From: Setophaga petechia
Taxonomy: Eukaryota; Chordata; Aves; Passeriformes; Parulidae
Assembly (NCBI GenBank): GCA_024362935.1
Contig: JANCRA010000039.1
Span: 5,271,040 to 5,335,039 of the forward strand
Direction of reading: 5' to 3'
DNA length: 64,000 nucleotides
A program made the position numbers and the translations under genes. The notes beneath the pieces were generated by a model that worked only from the letters and a program-made list of their open reading frames with translations, was not told where the DNA came from and did not search any database. Below, one piece after another: positions 26,554 through 37,764 of the stretch (the first letter of the stretch is position 1; the number at the start of each line of letters is the position of its first letter).

Positions 26554-26641
26554 TTGATTTTTAAAATCTACCTGAAGTCCAGTAAAACATTTGATACAGC
26601 ATGTCACAGGAAATTTTTAGTTTGCAGAAGATGTGAACAAG
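26554..26641 (+). mobile_element. Relic of a CR1-type non-LTR retrotransposon (reverse transcriptase fragment)
   Basis: Translation from 26554 gives IYLKSSKTFDTACHR, which resembles the VYLDFSKAFDTVSH block of CR1 reverse transcriptases at the pattern YL, SK, FDT, H. Shortly after, 26621-26641 reads FAEDVNK in another frame, resembling the FADDTKL catalytic block. In an intact element these blocks are roughly 75 residues apart; here they are about 10 bases apart, so an internal deletion and frame change have occurred. Stop codons interrupt the upstream part. The element is dead; its ends are not visible. Confidence 0.5.
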
Positions 26642-29600
26642 CACAAATCTGTAAAATTAATAAGGCATTAAATCCCAAGTGAGACTGAAGCCTGTGTCAA
26701 GGGGGCCGTTAGCAGTGGTAGCATGGGATGGGAAACCCTCCTGACACAACCCTGCAGGCCCCTGCAGGAAAAACTCTGCTCACCTCAGCAGCTGGGTTGC
26801 TGAAGCAGCCAGATGTTCCTTTCCTCTCCACTTCCCCCCAGGGAAACAACCATATGTTCCCTGTGCCACTGCAAGGCACAGTGGCATCTGCTGGGGTTGG
26901 AGGCAGTGACTCAGGGCAGTGGAAGAGGTGAGAACCTTTTAAAATGATAATGAAAAAGTAAAACGATGCTCACTTATGAAAACAATAATCAGTAAAGTGC
27001 TTTGCCTCTTGGGCTGTTAAACATGAGCAGAGGCAGATGCTCCAGCAGCAGCAGCCAGCATTTGTTATCAGCTGGGAGTTCATTAGCTGGAAAGATGGGA
27101 GAAGAGCAGGATGTGGGTTCAGTGTGAGCTCCCTGTTTAACATGGCTGAGAAAAAGGTAAATGTGGTTCTCAGAGGGACCTGCTGAGATGTTTCCCTGGC
27201 AGGAGGTGTTGTGTAAACTGGGGGTGAGGCTTCCCCTGGAAACCTGCATGGATTCTTCATCTTTCATGTCCAGATCTGTGTAGAAAGGTGAGCTGCAGGA
27301 ATACTGAGTGAGTCAGGACAGAGTTAGGGCACAGGGAGGTACCCAGGGTGATGCTGGGGATGAACAGGCCTGGTACCACATCCAGTTCTGCAGGTCAGGC
27401 TCACAGAAAAGATGCTTTCTCCAATGGTGCATTCTTTCAGAACCAGTGCAGGTTCCAGGAGAAGGGTTAAACAAGCAGAAGCTGGCCATTTTGCTGGTTG
27501 CCTTAAAATATTTGGAGAGAGTTCATCTGGATAAAAATCAGCTCCAAATGTTATTTTTGATTGACTCAATTCCTGGAGGTTTTGCGGCAGTGGAAGATGC
27601 AAATACATCACTGCGATGCTTTCTAAATGTCCCAGTTTGCCACTGGGTGTCTTTCTCTCCTCTCCCCCTGATTTTTCCTGTTGTGTGAGAAGGGCTGTTG
27701 GTCTGGAAGGCAACAGAGATATTTCTACTGCTTCCTGCCCTAGGTTATTACTCTGTGCAAAGGCCCCTTCCCACATCTTGAGCCACCAAAGCCCCATGGT
27801 TCAGCACACTCAGATCATCTGGCACCGTGGCCTGCTAATGCCTGGGTTTTTTTCCTTTGATCCTTATTTTCCTGACTGGGGTGACAGTCAGTGCCTTTGC
27901 AAAGCAATTTTAAATGTGCTAAGTTTTGTGTAACACCATGTGTGTGTGTACAAATCTGGGCTGCTGAGGTTGCAGCTGAGGTTGTCAGCAGACCCAAGAA
28001 GCCAGACCTATCTCTAGGTCCAGGATTTATTCCCATCAGAAATCATAGTTAATTAAAGCCTTCTTCTGAAAGGAATTTCTTAGCCACACTAGAGGGATAA
28101 CAAAGTGAAAGCTGTGTCCTTAATCCTGCCCTTTCATCTCCTAGAAATTCCTTCCTCTTCTGTCTCTTTCTCTCCCTCCTGATTGTTAAAAGAAATGAGA
28201 AATAATTTCCACTTGGAAAAAACCCAAGACAACAAAACTCCAGCCCAGCTGATCACAGCAGAAGCCGAGGAGACGGAGCTGAAAGGAGGGAGCTGTTAAT
28301 GAAGCATCAGCAGCGAGCCAGGGGCAGGAGCTGGAGCCCATCCAGATGGCACCGCTAATTCCCTGCATCCACTGAACACGCGCGTCCTCCCGGGAAGGGC
28401 TCGGCCGAGCATCTCCACAGCCCTGGTCAGCTGCAGCCTCGCCCCCACCCCCAGGAGGGGATTTGCTTGGGTTATTCCAGGCCTCCAGTTCAACTCATCT
28501 GAATTCCCTCTATGGATGGGGAATGACATCTTCCCTGCTGACCCATCGAGGGAAAATGGAGCCCCAGTCTTTGGTTTCCATGCATTCCTGCATGGATGCA
28601 TCAGTGCTCCAACTGCTGCTCTCCTTCCTGTCAGCATGGCTGGGAAGGGCCAGGAGGAGGAAGAGAGGAGCAGTGGGAACGGAGGGATCAATAGGAATGC
28701 AGAGCAGAGCTGGCAGCGTGGGGAGCAGAGGTGCAGCAGCAGGGCCCCGATGGCAGAGCGAGCTGTGGCTGTGCCAGCACTGCCCTGTCTGCTCCTGAGC
28801 TCCCACAGCTTCCCTCCATCCCCAGGCAAGCCGGATCCTCGTGTTTCCTGGCCTGGCAGATAAGGCAGCCTCGCCATTAATCAGGAGGCCTGGAGAATGG
28901 GATCAACACAAGGCAGGCGTGCTGCACAGTTAATCTCCTTTACTCCCTGATGATGGATGGAGCTCATTGCAGACATTAATCAAGTCTGTGAGTGTGCACC
29001 AGGCAAAATGGATTAGACGCTGTGCTGTTGGCAGAGGCATGTCCTGAGTCCCTGGGCAGTCCTGAAGGAAGCCCAGTGTGGTGGCAGTGCCAGTCAGGGC
29101 TGCAGCACAGTGATGTGGTGTGGGTGACAGGGATCACAGCTGCCAGAGCCTCAGGATTGCCTAGATGTGTCCCCACTTCTGCTCTGCTGGTGTTGGCTGT
29201 GACTCCCCAGGGGCTCAGGGCTCTGAGGTGGATTCTGGTCATGGCTGGATTGTGCTCATCCATGGAGCTGCTCTTCTAAACAATGTGCAGAAGGTCCTGG
29301 GATGGTTTCAGAGACACTGGAACATCTCCAGTTATGCAGCCCCCAGATCTGCCTATTACCCAGAGGAGACACAGCTGCCTGTGAAGGGAAGCTCTGGTGG
29401 AAATGGAGAAGGAGCATCAGGAAGCAGGAGCCACCTGTGAGTCTCTGGAGACTGTGGACTGTCCTGGATAAGCAGGAATAGGATCCACTGACACATCCCA
29501 GCCCTGGCCATGACTCTGCAGAATCCCTTGTGAAAGGCAGTTTTCTGGTGTGAGATCCTGTTCCAGCTGTGTGTGAACTGTGCCACTTTGGACATCACGG

Positions 29601-29773
29601 ATTTGAGGAGTGGTGTCTTGGAAGCAAAGCAAAATATTTTCAGGCAACATGAGAAAAACATTCTTCATCTGCTTCGTACTGGCTTTGGAAGGACCAGCAG
29701 TAAGAACAACCCCAAACCTTTATCTTCCAAAGGGGGAGAAGTTCAGGCCTGAGGAAGCAGAGGGAAATGCCCT

Positions 29774-29811
29774 CTGCCTGGAAAGTTATGGACTGCCTGG
29801 AAAGTTATGGA
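29774..29811. repeat. 19-bp direct tandem duplication
   Basis: Two adjacent perfect copies of CTGCCTGGAAAGTTATGGA at 29774 and 29793 in non-coding DNA. Confidence 0.9.
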
Positions 29812-32544
29812 CCGTGCCTCTGCACAAATGTCCCGCCCCAGGATGTGGATTTCCAGCACAGCCACCCTGCAGCAGCAGCTCAGGAGCAGCTCGGGGTATT
29901 CCCGGCGGGCAGCCCCAGCCCCGATCCCTTGGAGCGATGCCGGTGGCCCACGCGCTCCCTGCTGCACGGCAGCTGGAGGTTGCAATATCCACTGACAGCC
30001 AACGAGTTGTGGTTTTCTGATGATTAATGACACCTCCCTCCTCATGGGAGCCATTCAGCCTCCACGCAGCTGGATGATAATGGAGCCAGAGCGAAATTTG
30101 GGTGTTTGCAGGGAATAAGGTCCACACGCTGTGAGTGCGGTGCTGCAGTTGTGAATTGGTTTATTCCCCCCACATCAATCCTAGAAGGGGGCTCAGTTTC
30201 TGCAGATAAATGTGCCTGACCTTCATTTCCAGGATGGATACAAGTGGGTGGGTGGAATCCAAGAGGTTTGTTAACAGACATTTTCTTTCCCCCCTCTGCC
30301 TTAAGTGCAAAGCCCAAATGACATCAAAGCAACAGAAAGTCTAATCCCATTTTGAATCAGTGCAAGCACATGCAGCGAATGTTAAACAGGGAATCGGGCT
30401 GCAAAAAAAAGGGAGGATTATCTTTAATTTCCTGAGTAAGGGACTAAGCAAGGGAGACGGAGAGAAAAGAAAGCCACAAGACCAGAAAGAAGTGACTGTC
30501 AGCACAGGGAGGCTGTAGTGGGATGAAGAAGAGGAAGGCAAGGCGAGGACAGTGCAAGCAGCAGCTCACATGTACCTGGAGGGGTGAGTCCATCAGGGGC
30601 CAGGAACTGGCACATGGGAAGGAGCCCCATGCCAGCACCTGCCCAAGTTCCCACAGGGATTCAGGGGAAGGATTTGGGTTTGCTGTATCAGGGAAGGGGC
30701 TGGTGCAGGCTGTAACTCCTGACTTGCACATCTTCCAGCCAGGGCTGAGGAGTTGCTTTTCAAGGGAGCTCAGAGCTGCAGCAAGGTGTTGGTGACCTGA
30801 TTACTTTCGTGGGAGGAAACTATTTGTTGCAAAAGATACTACCAGAGCAGAGCTTCCTAACCCACCAAGCCCTGCTACCTGTCTGAGAGCTGACTCTGGG
30901 TGGGTTTCTGTAGCTTTTTGCCACCAGCAGATCCCACCAGCTCTGCTAAGGGCAGTCACTGCTGCATTTCACACTAAGGCTGATGTTCAGCTTCACAGGG
31001 CATGAGTTCATGGAGCTGTGTCCAAGTTCTGGCTTGGGTCTGGGATGTATCCTGGCATTGAAGCCCTCCTGGTGGCAGTGCCAGCTGCAGGCAGCAGCTG
31101 TGCTGTGGCGTGGCAGGAGGTGTCTGAGGCCAAACCAGCCCAAAGCTCTGTCTACCAGAGCCTGGTCTCTGGGAGGGAGCTGTGATCCTCTTCCTCCTCC
31201 TTGTGGGCAGTGCATCTCTCTCTTGATCAAGCTCCCAAATTCATCTCCTTGGACTGCTTCCAGCAGCAGCTCTTGCCAGGAGGGTGTGTAAGAGGCAGTG
31301 GAGTAAATACCTACGTAAGCACCTTTGTGTGCAGATCCTCTGTCCTGCTCTCACTTTGCCCTTCACACTGGTGCCTGCGAGGTGGAGTGCTGAGCAGGGT
31401 GGGAAATGCCTGGCCTGGATGAAACGTGGGAGGAGATGGATCCCTGTACAGGAAAGGCTCCATGGGGACAGGATGTGACTTCTGAGGATCAGGAATGAGA
31501 CTGAGACTTGCTGGGCTGCTTAAGGACATGAGCAAAGCCCAGCAGTGGGGCACCCATCACCCCTCAGTGCTCAGGGAGCCAGGTGATGTGTGAATAAATG
31601 TCAGGAGCTGCAGGAAGGGCTCCTGTGGGTGGCTTTAAATCTGGGCAATAACCTGCTTTCTGGCATGGCCTGATTTAGTGCAGGAGAGGCCCTTCCCCGC
31701 CCTGCTTCATCCTCAGCCTGCACCCTCCTCCCTGCAGGACAGATCCTGTGGTCCAACACAGCCTCTGCCATGGTGGTGCTGCCCTTGTGCAGGCGCCAGA
31801 CACCAGCCCTGTGCTGACCCTGAACTGGGAGTGTTTGGACAGTGCTGTCTGCACACCCATCCAGGGAATCGACCCTTGCCATGGGCACCAAACTGCCATT
31901 GCTCCCTTGTCTGAGATGCAGCCCTGGGATTGCAGCAAGGCCTGGAGTCAAGATGGGCCGGCTTTTAAAAACCAGCACTGGTTTTTTAAAAAGGAAAAGA
32001 GAAAGAGAAAGAGAAGCCTGAGCCACTGGTGAAAGGGGAGAAGTGTATTTCCATCCAGCTGGTTCATAACATACTTTAAATGTTTTGGATGTCTGGTATG
32101 GGCCTTTGCAGACCTCCTGCCCATTCAGTGAGGATGAAAAGGCCGTGAGCTTCCAAGTTTGGTTTTCATGGGTGAGATTTGAGACTGGGAGTCTTGCACT
32201 CCAAAATTTGGAGCCTTGTTTGTCAGCCTCACCTGGAGCCAGCTCTGGCCATGAAGCTGCTGTGGATACCACTGTGTGTATTGCTTCTGCCAGTGTGGCT
32301 GCTTCCATGCCGAGCAGCAAATGCACAGTTTTGAGTCTTTTACCCCATCTCTAAATAAAGTCAGAGTAGAGAGGAGGGGTTTGCACAGCTGCAGGGGCTG
32401 TGAGACAAGCCAGGATGAGCTGCAGCCGCCCAAGACATGGGCTAACCTAATAAAACTGCTTTGAATTGTTGCATTGAATTAAAAAAAAAACCCCAACAAA
32501 CTCCTTCCCTGTACTTTACAAGGAGACGATCGCCGTAGCAGGGA

Positions 32545-32558
32545 CCTCTAGATGGCAA
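32545..32558 (+). promoter_or_regulatory. Candidate CTCF site
   Basis: CCTCTAGATGGCAA matches the core CTCF consensus (CCASYAGRKGGCRS) at 12 of 14 positions. It lies between the receptor unit and the CASKIN2 promoter, where an insulator would make sense. A weaker related word, CTTCCAGATGGCAA, occurs at 37183-37196. Confidence 0.3.
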
Positions 32559-33399
32559 CATCGACCTGAGGAGCTGCAAGCAGGAAACGGGGCCCCGCAG
32601 AACTGAGCAGCCCAACCCGGCTGGAGCCCCCAGGCCCCTCACAAAGTGGGGAACACAAGTCAGTGCTGCCTTGGGCACCTTTCTGCAGAGGCTGAGGGCA
32701 GAGCTGGCCACACACCTGTGCCTGCACCTTGAAACCCCCTAGACTTTAAAACATCTTCTACTGGTGCATAAAAGGGGGTGAATTGTTAAAGGACTTTCTC
32801 TGCAGTGAATACTCAATCGATGCTGTCAGCACCTGCAGGCACAGGGGAACAAATGCCATGGGGGGTCTGTCAGCTCTGCAAGGTGGGCACGGCTGAAACC
32901 ACTGGCAGCTCTCTGTGCTGGTGTCACCAACCAGCTGTTCAGCCTTCAGGGGTGGCTGGAAAACGGGGATTCATACGGGGGAAATGGGGGCTGCTGCCTG
33001 TTCCTCCCAGCTGCACTCCCTGCAGGCAGGGCCATAGAGGGAAGGCACTGGTGCTGTGTCAGGATTGCCAATATGTGGTTAAATGTTTGAGGCTGCACTA
33101 GAAATTGTTGATTTCTAGTAAACCCCTCCAATGACACCCTCCATTCAAAAGGCTTGTGTGACACCAGAGATTAAAGTTTGAATTACCCAGCTTTAGCCAC
33201 ATGAGTGTGGCTGCAGCAGCACAGCCTTTAGCTGGGGATGTCAGGGTGCTGTGCCCTTACTGTGGTGTAACAGCGTGTGCAGAAGGTCGTTGGGGTGTAA
33301 AAGTCCTTCCCCTGCCTGAAATGGGACACACATTTTGTACCAAACAGGACCTGGGCTCCTCTTTTGCAAAGTGGGTTTACTCTGTGCTCAGGGAGCTGC

Positions 33400-33640
33400 A
33401 AAGCTTAATTAAGATCCTTAGAAGGACCAAAGGTGCCATATAAATTCAGGGGATTATTATAAATGTCACTGCGCTTTACAAGCTCTGGAAAAACTCAGAG
33501 GAGGAATAACAAGACCTTTCACTTCACAGCCCTTTCTAGCAGGGCTACTTAGAGCTTCGTGCTTTAGCATAGCAGCCATAAAATGTTGACATTTATAATT
33601 AGATGTGCATAATAATCTCTTTATTCCCGAGTTGAAAAGA
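33400..33640. promoter_or_regulatory. AT-rich block, candidate conserved non-coding element
   Basis: About 240 bases rich in homeodomain-like words (TTAATTAAG, TTATAATTAG, CATAATAATC) and CATAAA words, standing out from the surrounding sequence about 0.5-0.7 kb upstream of the CASKIN2 CpG island. There is no open reading frame of note. Enhancer function is inference. Confidence 0.3.
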
Positions 33641-34169
33641 CAGGGTGTGTCTGGAGACGTCAGTCCCTCCTCCTTGCCAAGGATCCCCCCTCATTGGGGT
33701 TGCTCATGAAACCATCAGTTGGTGAAATGTCTCGGGGGCCTGGTTTGAAGAGGTGTGGGATCATTGCAACTCCCCCAGGGAGCCGTGGGCTGGCTATTTA
33801 GTGAATAAAACCAAAGCCTCCGTGTGTTTTTAATCTGATTAGTTGATGATAATCCAGCAGTATCATGCAACAAAAACTGTCCAGCTTTATTAGGCAATCT
33901 CTTGTTTTAAAATAACTGTGCTCGAGGGAGCACTTGCCTCTGCTGCTTCTGCTGAAGATTGGCAGAAATGGGTGATTTTTGGTGGTTTTAGTGCTTTGTG
34001 AGAGTAGGATTAATTTGGGGCTTGGACAGCTGGGGATCGGTGGATTTTGGTCCCATGGGTGCCATCAGTGGCATTATGCAGCCCCTCTGCCGAAGGGGCT
34101 GGGGGCTGGGCAAAGGGCTGAGGGGGAGGGCTGGTGCTGAAAGGGGGGAAGGCTGGTTCCCAGAGCACC

Positions 34170-34480
34170 GTGTTGCTCCTGGATCGATGGTGGGGGATCT
34201 CTCTCCGAGGCCGTCCTGTACCAACCCCGGATCAAGCACTAGGTCGGTCCCGAACGATGCCAGTCCCAGAACACCGGCTCGGAGCTGGATTGAGGAGGAT
34301 GGAGGATTCCCAAGGGAGCCGGTCCCGAACCACTGGCTCGGTCCTGGATCGAGAATGGGGACTCTCCCACCAGCTCGGTTCCGAACCCCGCCCGTCCCGG
34401 AGCACAGGGTCGGTCGCGTACCACGCCGGTCCCGCTCCCCATCGCCGGTCCCGGACCGCACTGCGCGTCCAGCCGGACCC
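34170..34480. repeat. Degenerate GC-rich minisatellite inside the promoter island
   Basis: Variants of CTGGATCGA followed by a G-rich part and of CCGGTCCCGAACCAC or GGCTCGGTC recur several times, for example CTGGAT words near 34179, 34285 and 34344 and GGTCCCG words near 34244, 34320, 34424 and 34448. Units of roughly 60 bases can be made out, but they are too diverged to set exact borders. Confidence 0.55.
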
Positions 34481-34699
34481 CCTTCAAAGCGAGCCGATGC
34501 CCGGGAGCCCGGGGCAGCCCCGACCGGGGGCGGAGCGGTGCCGGTGCGGCGGGATGGGCGGCCCGGCCCCTGCCCCGCTCGACGCCGCATCACGGTGAGT
34601 GACAGCCGCCCCGGCCCGGCCCCGCCGCACAACCCGCCGGGCTTTTCCAATCAGGCCGGGCCGGGGAGGGATTTCCTGCCGGGACGGGGCCGGCCCGAG

Positions 34700-34942
34700 C
34701 GGGACTTTGCAGAGTGCCGCGCCGCCTGCGAGCCGGGACCCGCGGCTGCGCTCCGGTACCGGCCCCGCTCCCGCCCCGCGCGGCTCGGGAAGTTGCGGCC
34801 GGGCCGGGCCGGGCTCGGCACTGCTCGGTGCGCCGCGCTCCGGAGCGGCTCCGCACGGCGCGGGCGGGTCCGCTCCGGTGCCGTCGGTTCGCTCCGGCGC
34901 GGTTCGGTTCGCCCCGGTGCGGCGGGCTGGGAGCGCCGCCAG
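34700..34942 (+). other. Probable CASKIN2 5' untranslated exon
   Basis: The 3' end is fixed by GCCAG|GTGAGT (donor GT at 34943). The start is only inferred, from the CCAAT box 50-100 bases upstream. A second, weaker donor (CACG|GTGAGT, about 34594) could end an alternative first exon. No start codon that opens a family-like frame is present, so it is non-coding. Confidence 0.45.
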
Positions 34943-37059
34943 GTGAGTGGGGCCGGCGGAGCAACTCGCCCCAGGAGCCGCGGAACAACTGGCCTCGATG
35001 GGGGCAGAAATCCCCCCGAGCTCCCCGGAGGAAGGAGCCGCCCCGCGCGGGGGTCTCGGGGCGGGGGAGGTGGAGGCGCGGCCGGGCGGGCAGCGAGGGG
35101 GGCCCGGGCGCGCCCGCAGCGGGGCTGGAGCCTCCCGGGGGAACCGCGCTGCCCCCACCGTCCCTCGGGACCCGGCCGGGTGCCTGCAGCTCCTTTGCAT
35201 CTTTCCTCCGCCACTTACGTAACTGGTTTGGGTTTGTTTGGGGTTTTTTCCCCCCTCTTCTCCCTCCTTTTTTCCCCCGGCGCTGCCGTTGGCTGCGGGA
35301 ATGTTTGGGATACTTTGGTTCTCCAGGTGGATTCCTGGGCTGGAGGCTCAGCTCTGCTCGTGTGGGAGGGATGTTTTGCTGTTGCTTTTCCAGCTTTGAA
35401 TTTTTCTCGAATTTTACCTTCGCTACTCTTCTCTGGGGAGGCTGAGGAGGTGCAGGTCGGCATTCGGAGCTCTCGGTCCCTCCGGGTTGCCCGCTGAGCC
35501 CCGCGTGTTCTGGGAGCCGAGGCAGCAGCACCGGGGCTGTTTTCCAAGAGAGCGGGCAGACTTTTCAAATACAAAGTCGTCTCACCGCCTCACGTTCGCT
35601 TCTTGTGAGCGCTCTTGAGGAGCAGCAGAGAGTTGGATGCAGTGCACAGGGTTAAACGAAATAGTTCTGAAGACGGTGCGACACAGGAGGTTTCGGGAGG
35701 GGATTTGTTTGCAGCGAGAGGTTAGTGTGAGTCAAGTGGCTGAAACTTTGTTGTAAGGTAGATAAGCTTGTGCATGTGCCCCAGGACGAGGGGAGGTGAC
35801 GGCTGACCCCGAGTGGAGCCAGCTTCAGGGCCGAGGGATTCATCAGCTGAATGAGCGTCGGTGGAGGGAGAACCCCCCAGCCTGGTGTGGGAATCACACG
35901 CCCCCTTGTTCCAGAAGCCAAGGCAGTACCTGAGGATCATCTTTGCGTCTGCCCTGTGCTGCTGCACCCCGGGGAGTGCAGGAACACGGGGAAGCAGTGA
36001 GGGGTCCGTGTTTATGCGGAGCTGCAGCTCCCGGCTGAGCAATGCTATGCCGTGGGATTCTCCTTTTGGTTTTCCCCCACCCCAACAGGACCTGTCATTG
36101 TTGCCTTCTCTCGGCTGTGATTTCCATGCTCTGAACAGTGACCTCGATTGCTTGGAAGAAGCAACACCCGCTGTTACATAAACTGTGGAGGGCGAGCGCT
36201 CTAGGAAGGGAGACTTCACCGAGCCATCAGCTGGTTCTGATCCCTTCTGGATGGGCAGAGGGGAAGTTGTGGGGTGATCTGGCGATAGCCTTGCAGCTGG
36301 CACGGTGTGTGCTCCCTGCTCTCCTGCACGCACGCTCCTCCCCGGTGTTGGAGCAGCCTGACAGATGCTTGGCCCTGAGCTAGGAGGGATTTTCTTGCCA
36401 CACAGTTTGGGCAGCCCGGGTGCACCGTGGGAGCACAGGCTGGGACATGTGAACTGCTTCTGCAGGACCCCATGCCCTCTCCAGGATACCCTGGCTCGCC
36501 AGGAATGGCTTTGATCCTGTTCTGAGCACAGTTTTGCTGAATTACACCCAGCACCTCAGTGGGGCTAGAGAGAGCTCCTGAACTGGTGAAGAAGTATCTT
36601 GGGTCCCAGGGCATTGAGCCTCCCGGGAAGTTTGGAGGGTGAGGGTTTATCCTTGCACAGGAGGAGGAAAGAGTGCAAGACAGGCTGACCCACTCCCATG
36701 GGCTGCAGAGAGCTTTGGCTAAACCTTCCCAGCTCTATTCCTTGTGTGCTGCCACCGGGAAAGGAGAGCGGGAGACGTTGTGTGCCCCAAGCCCCGTGTG
36801 CTGCCCTCGGGGAGGTCGTGGTGTGTCTGGCCCCGGGAGGGCAGGGAAGGAGCTGTGTCCTGTCCCGCTCCGGGGGCAGCTCCCTCGGGAGGTTTCCTCC
36901 ATAGGTTCATCCCTCTTCGTTTAACATAAGGATGAGCCAAGTCCCTCCAGGACTAAATATAGTCAAAGTATTCGTTCTTCAGCGCGGATACAAAAGCTGT
37001 CGCGACGGAGCCGGGAGGTAAATGGCCTTTGGTGGCTGACTCTGCTCTTCCCTCCGCAG

Positions 37060-37230
37060 GTCCCGGGCTGCCGTGCCGGGGCTCGGCCGTGCACGGGGCT
37101 CCCCAGCGTGCCTGCAGTGCCGTCACCGAGAGGAATGCCGAAACGAAGGGGCTAATGAGCACCAGAGAGGGAGGATCTATAACTTCCAGATGGCAACGAG
37201 CCCGTAATCCCTTTGGGATGAATTAGGGAC
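37060..37230 (+). other. Orphan strong splice acceptor, possible alternative 5' exon
   Basis: CTGCTCTTCCCTCCGCAG, ending at 37059, is a near-ideal acceptor with a long pyrimidine tract, lying between the promoter exon and the CASKIN2 start codon. A matching downstream donor is not obvious, so the right end given is arbitrary. Alternatively the start-codon exon could begin here and run on to 37764. Confidence 0.25.
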
Positions 37231-37670
37231 TCGTCAACGCAGCAGAGCCTGCTGAAGGGAGCAAAGCGCACCACCTCTGGCTCCAGGAGTGCTGTGAGAG
37301 GCTGAGGGCATCCCAATGCTGCCAGCGCTGGACACCCTGCCCTGAGCTGCCTGGCTTTCTCTCACAGAGCTCTTGTGCTGCTGGGAGCCTGTCCCCGAGC
37401 ACTGAAGTAATTTTTGTTTTAACTGTGCATGTTCTCCAACCAAACCCCATCTGGGTCCTGCTCCTCCTGATGCAGAAAGGGACTTCTGCCCTTAACAGAA
37501 AGACTTCTTCCTTCTGGTTTTTATGCCCTGTGGGATTGTAAAGTGTCTTTTTTCCTGGATTTCATCTCTCATCAAAGTGTGTTTTGAGGAATTAGGGGCT
37601 TATTCCCATGGCTTTATAAACCTCTGGGATCTGAGGGTTTCTACATTGCCGCTGTTCCCACCTGCCTGCG

Positions 37671-37764
37671 ATGGGGCGCGAGCAGGAGCTGATCCAGGCC
37701 GTGAAGAACGGGGACGTACCTGGAGTGCAGAAGCTGGTGGCCAAGATCAAGGCGTCCAAGAGCA
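37671..37764 (+). CDS. CASKIN2: CASKIN2 coding exon 1
   Basis: Encodes residues 1-31, [16 protein letters not shown] and onward, the hallmark CASKIN N-terminus leading into the ankyrin domain. It ends AGCA|GTGAGT in phase 1. The acceptor on its 5' side is uncertain: an AG at 37576-37577 after a pyrimidine-rich stretch, or the strong site at 37059, are candidates. Confidence 0.95.

Larger units (their letters stand above)
21961..34099. other. Non-coding interval between the two CpG islands
   Basis: No coding exon is supported in about 12 kb. TSEN54, which in human sits head-to-head with CASKIN2, was looked for and not recognised. The interval contains a T-rich tract (from about 21977), an AT-rich quasi-palindrome (24535-24552), a CR1-like relic (26554-26641), a 19-bp duplication (29774-29811), a candidate CTCF site (32545-32558) and an AT-rich block (33400-33640) that looks like a conserved element. 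Confidence 0.55.
34100..35250 (+). promoter_or_regulatory. CpG-island promoter of CASKIN2
   Basis: Very high G+C with dense CpG dinucleotides begins near 34100 and fades after about 35250. A good NF-Y-type CCAAT box (TTCCAATCAG, CCAAT at 34647-34651) lies on the plus strand, followed by many GC-box words and a strong splice donor GCCAG|GTGAGT at 34943. This fits transcription starting around 34700-34800 towards the CASKIN2 start codon at 37671. No TATA box is apparent, as is usual for island promoters. The left part contains a degenerate minisatellite. Confidence 0.7.

Noticed and set aside
33998..35497. A 499-codon plus-strand open frame across the CASKIN2 CpG island
   Set aside because: It starts at a non-ATG codon, reads as low-complexity Arg/Pro/Gly, and coincides with stop-poor GC-rich DNA. 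Long frames also exist on the other strand over the same bases.
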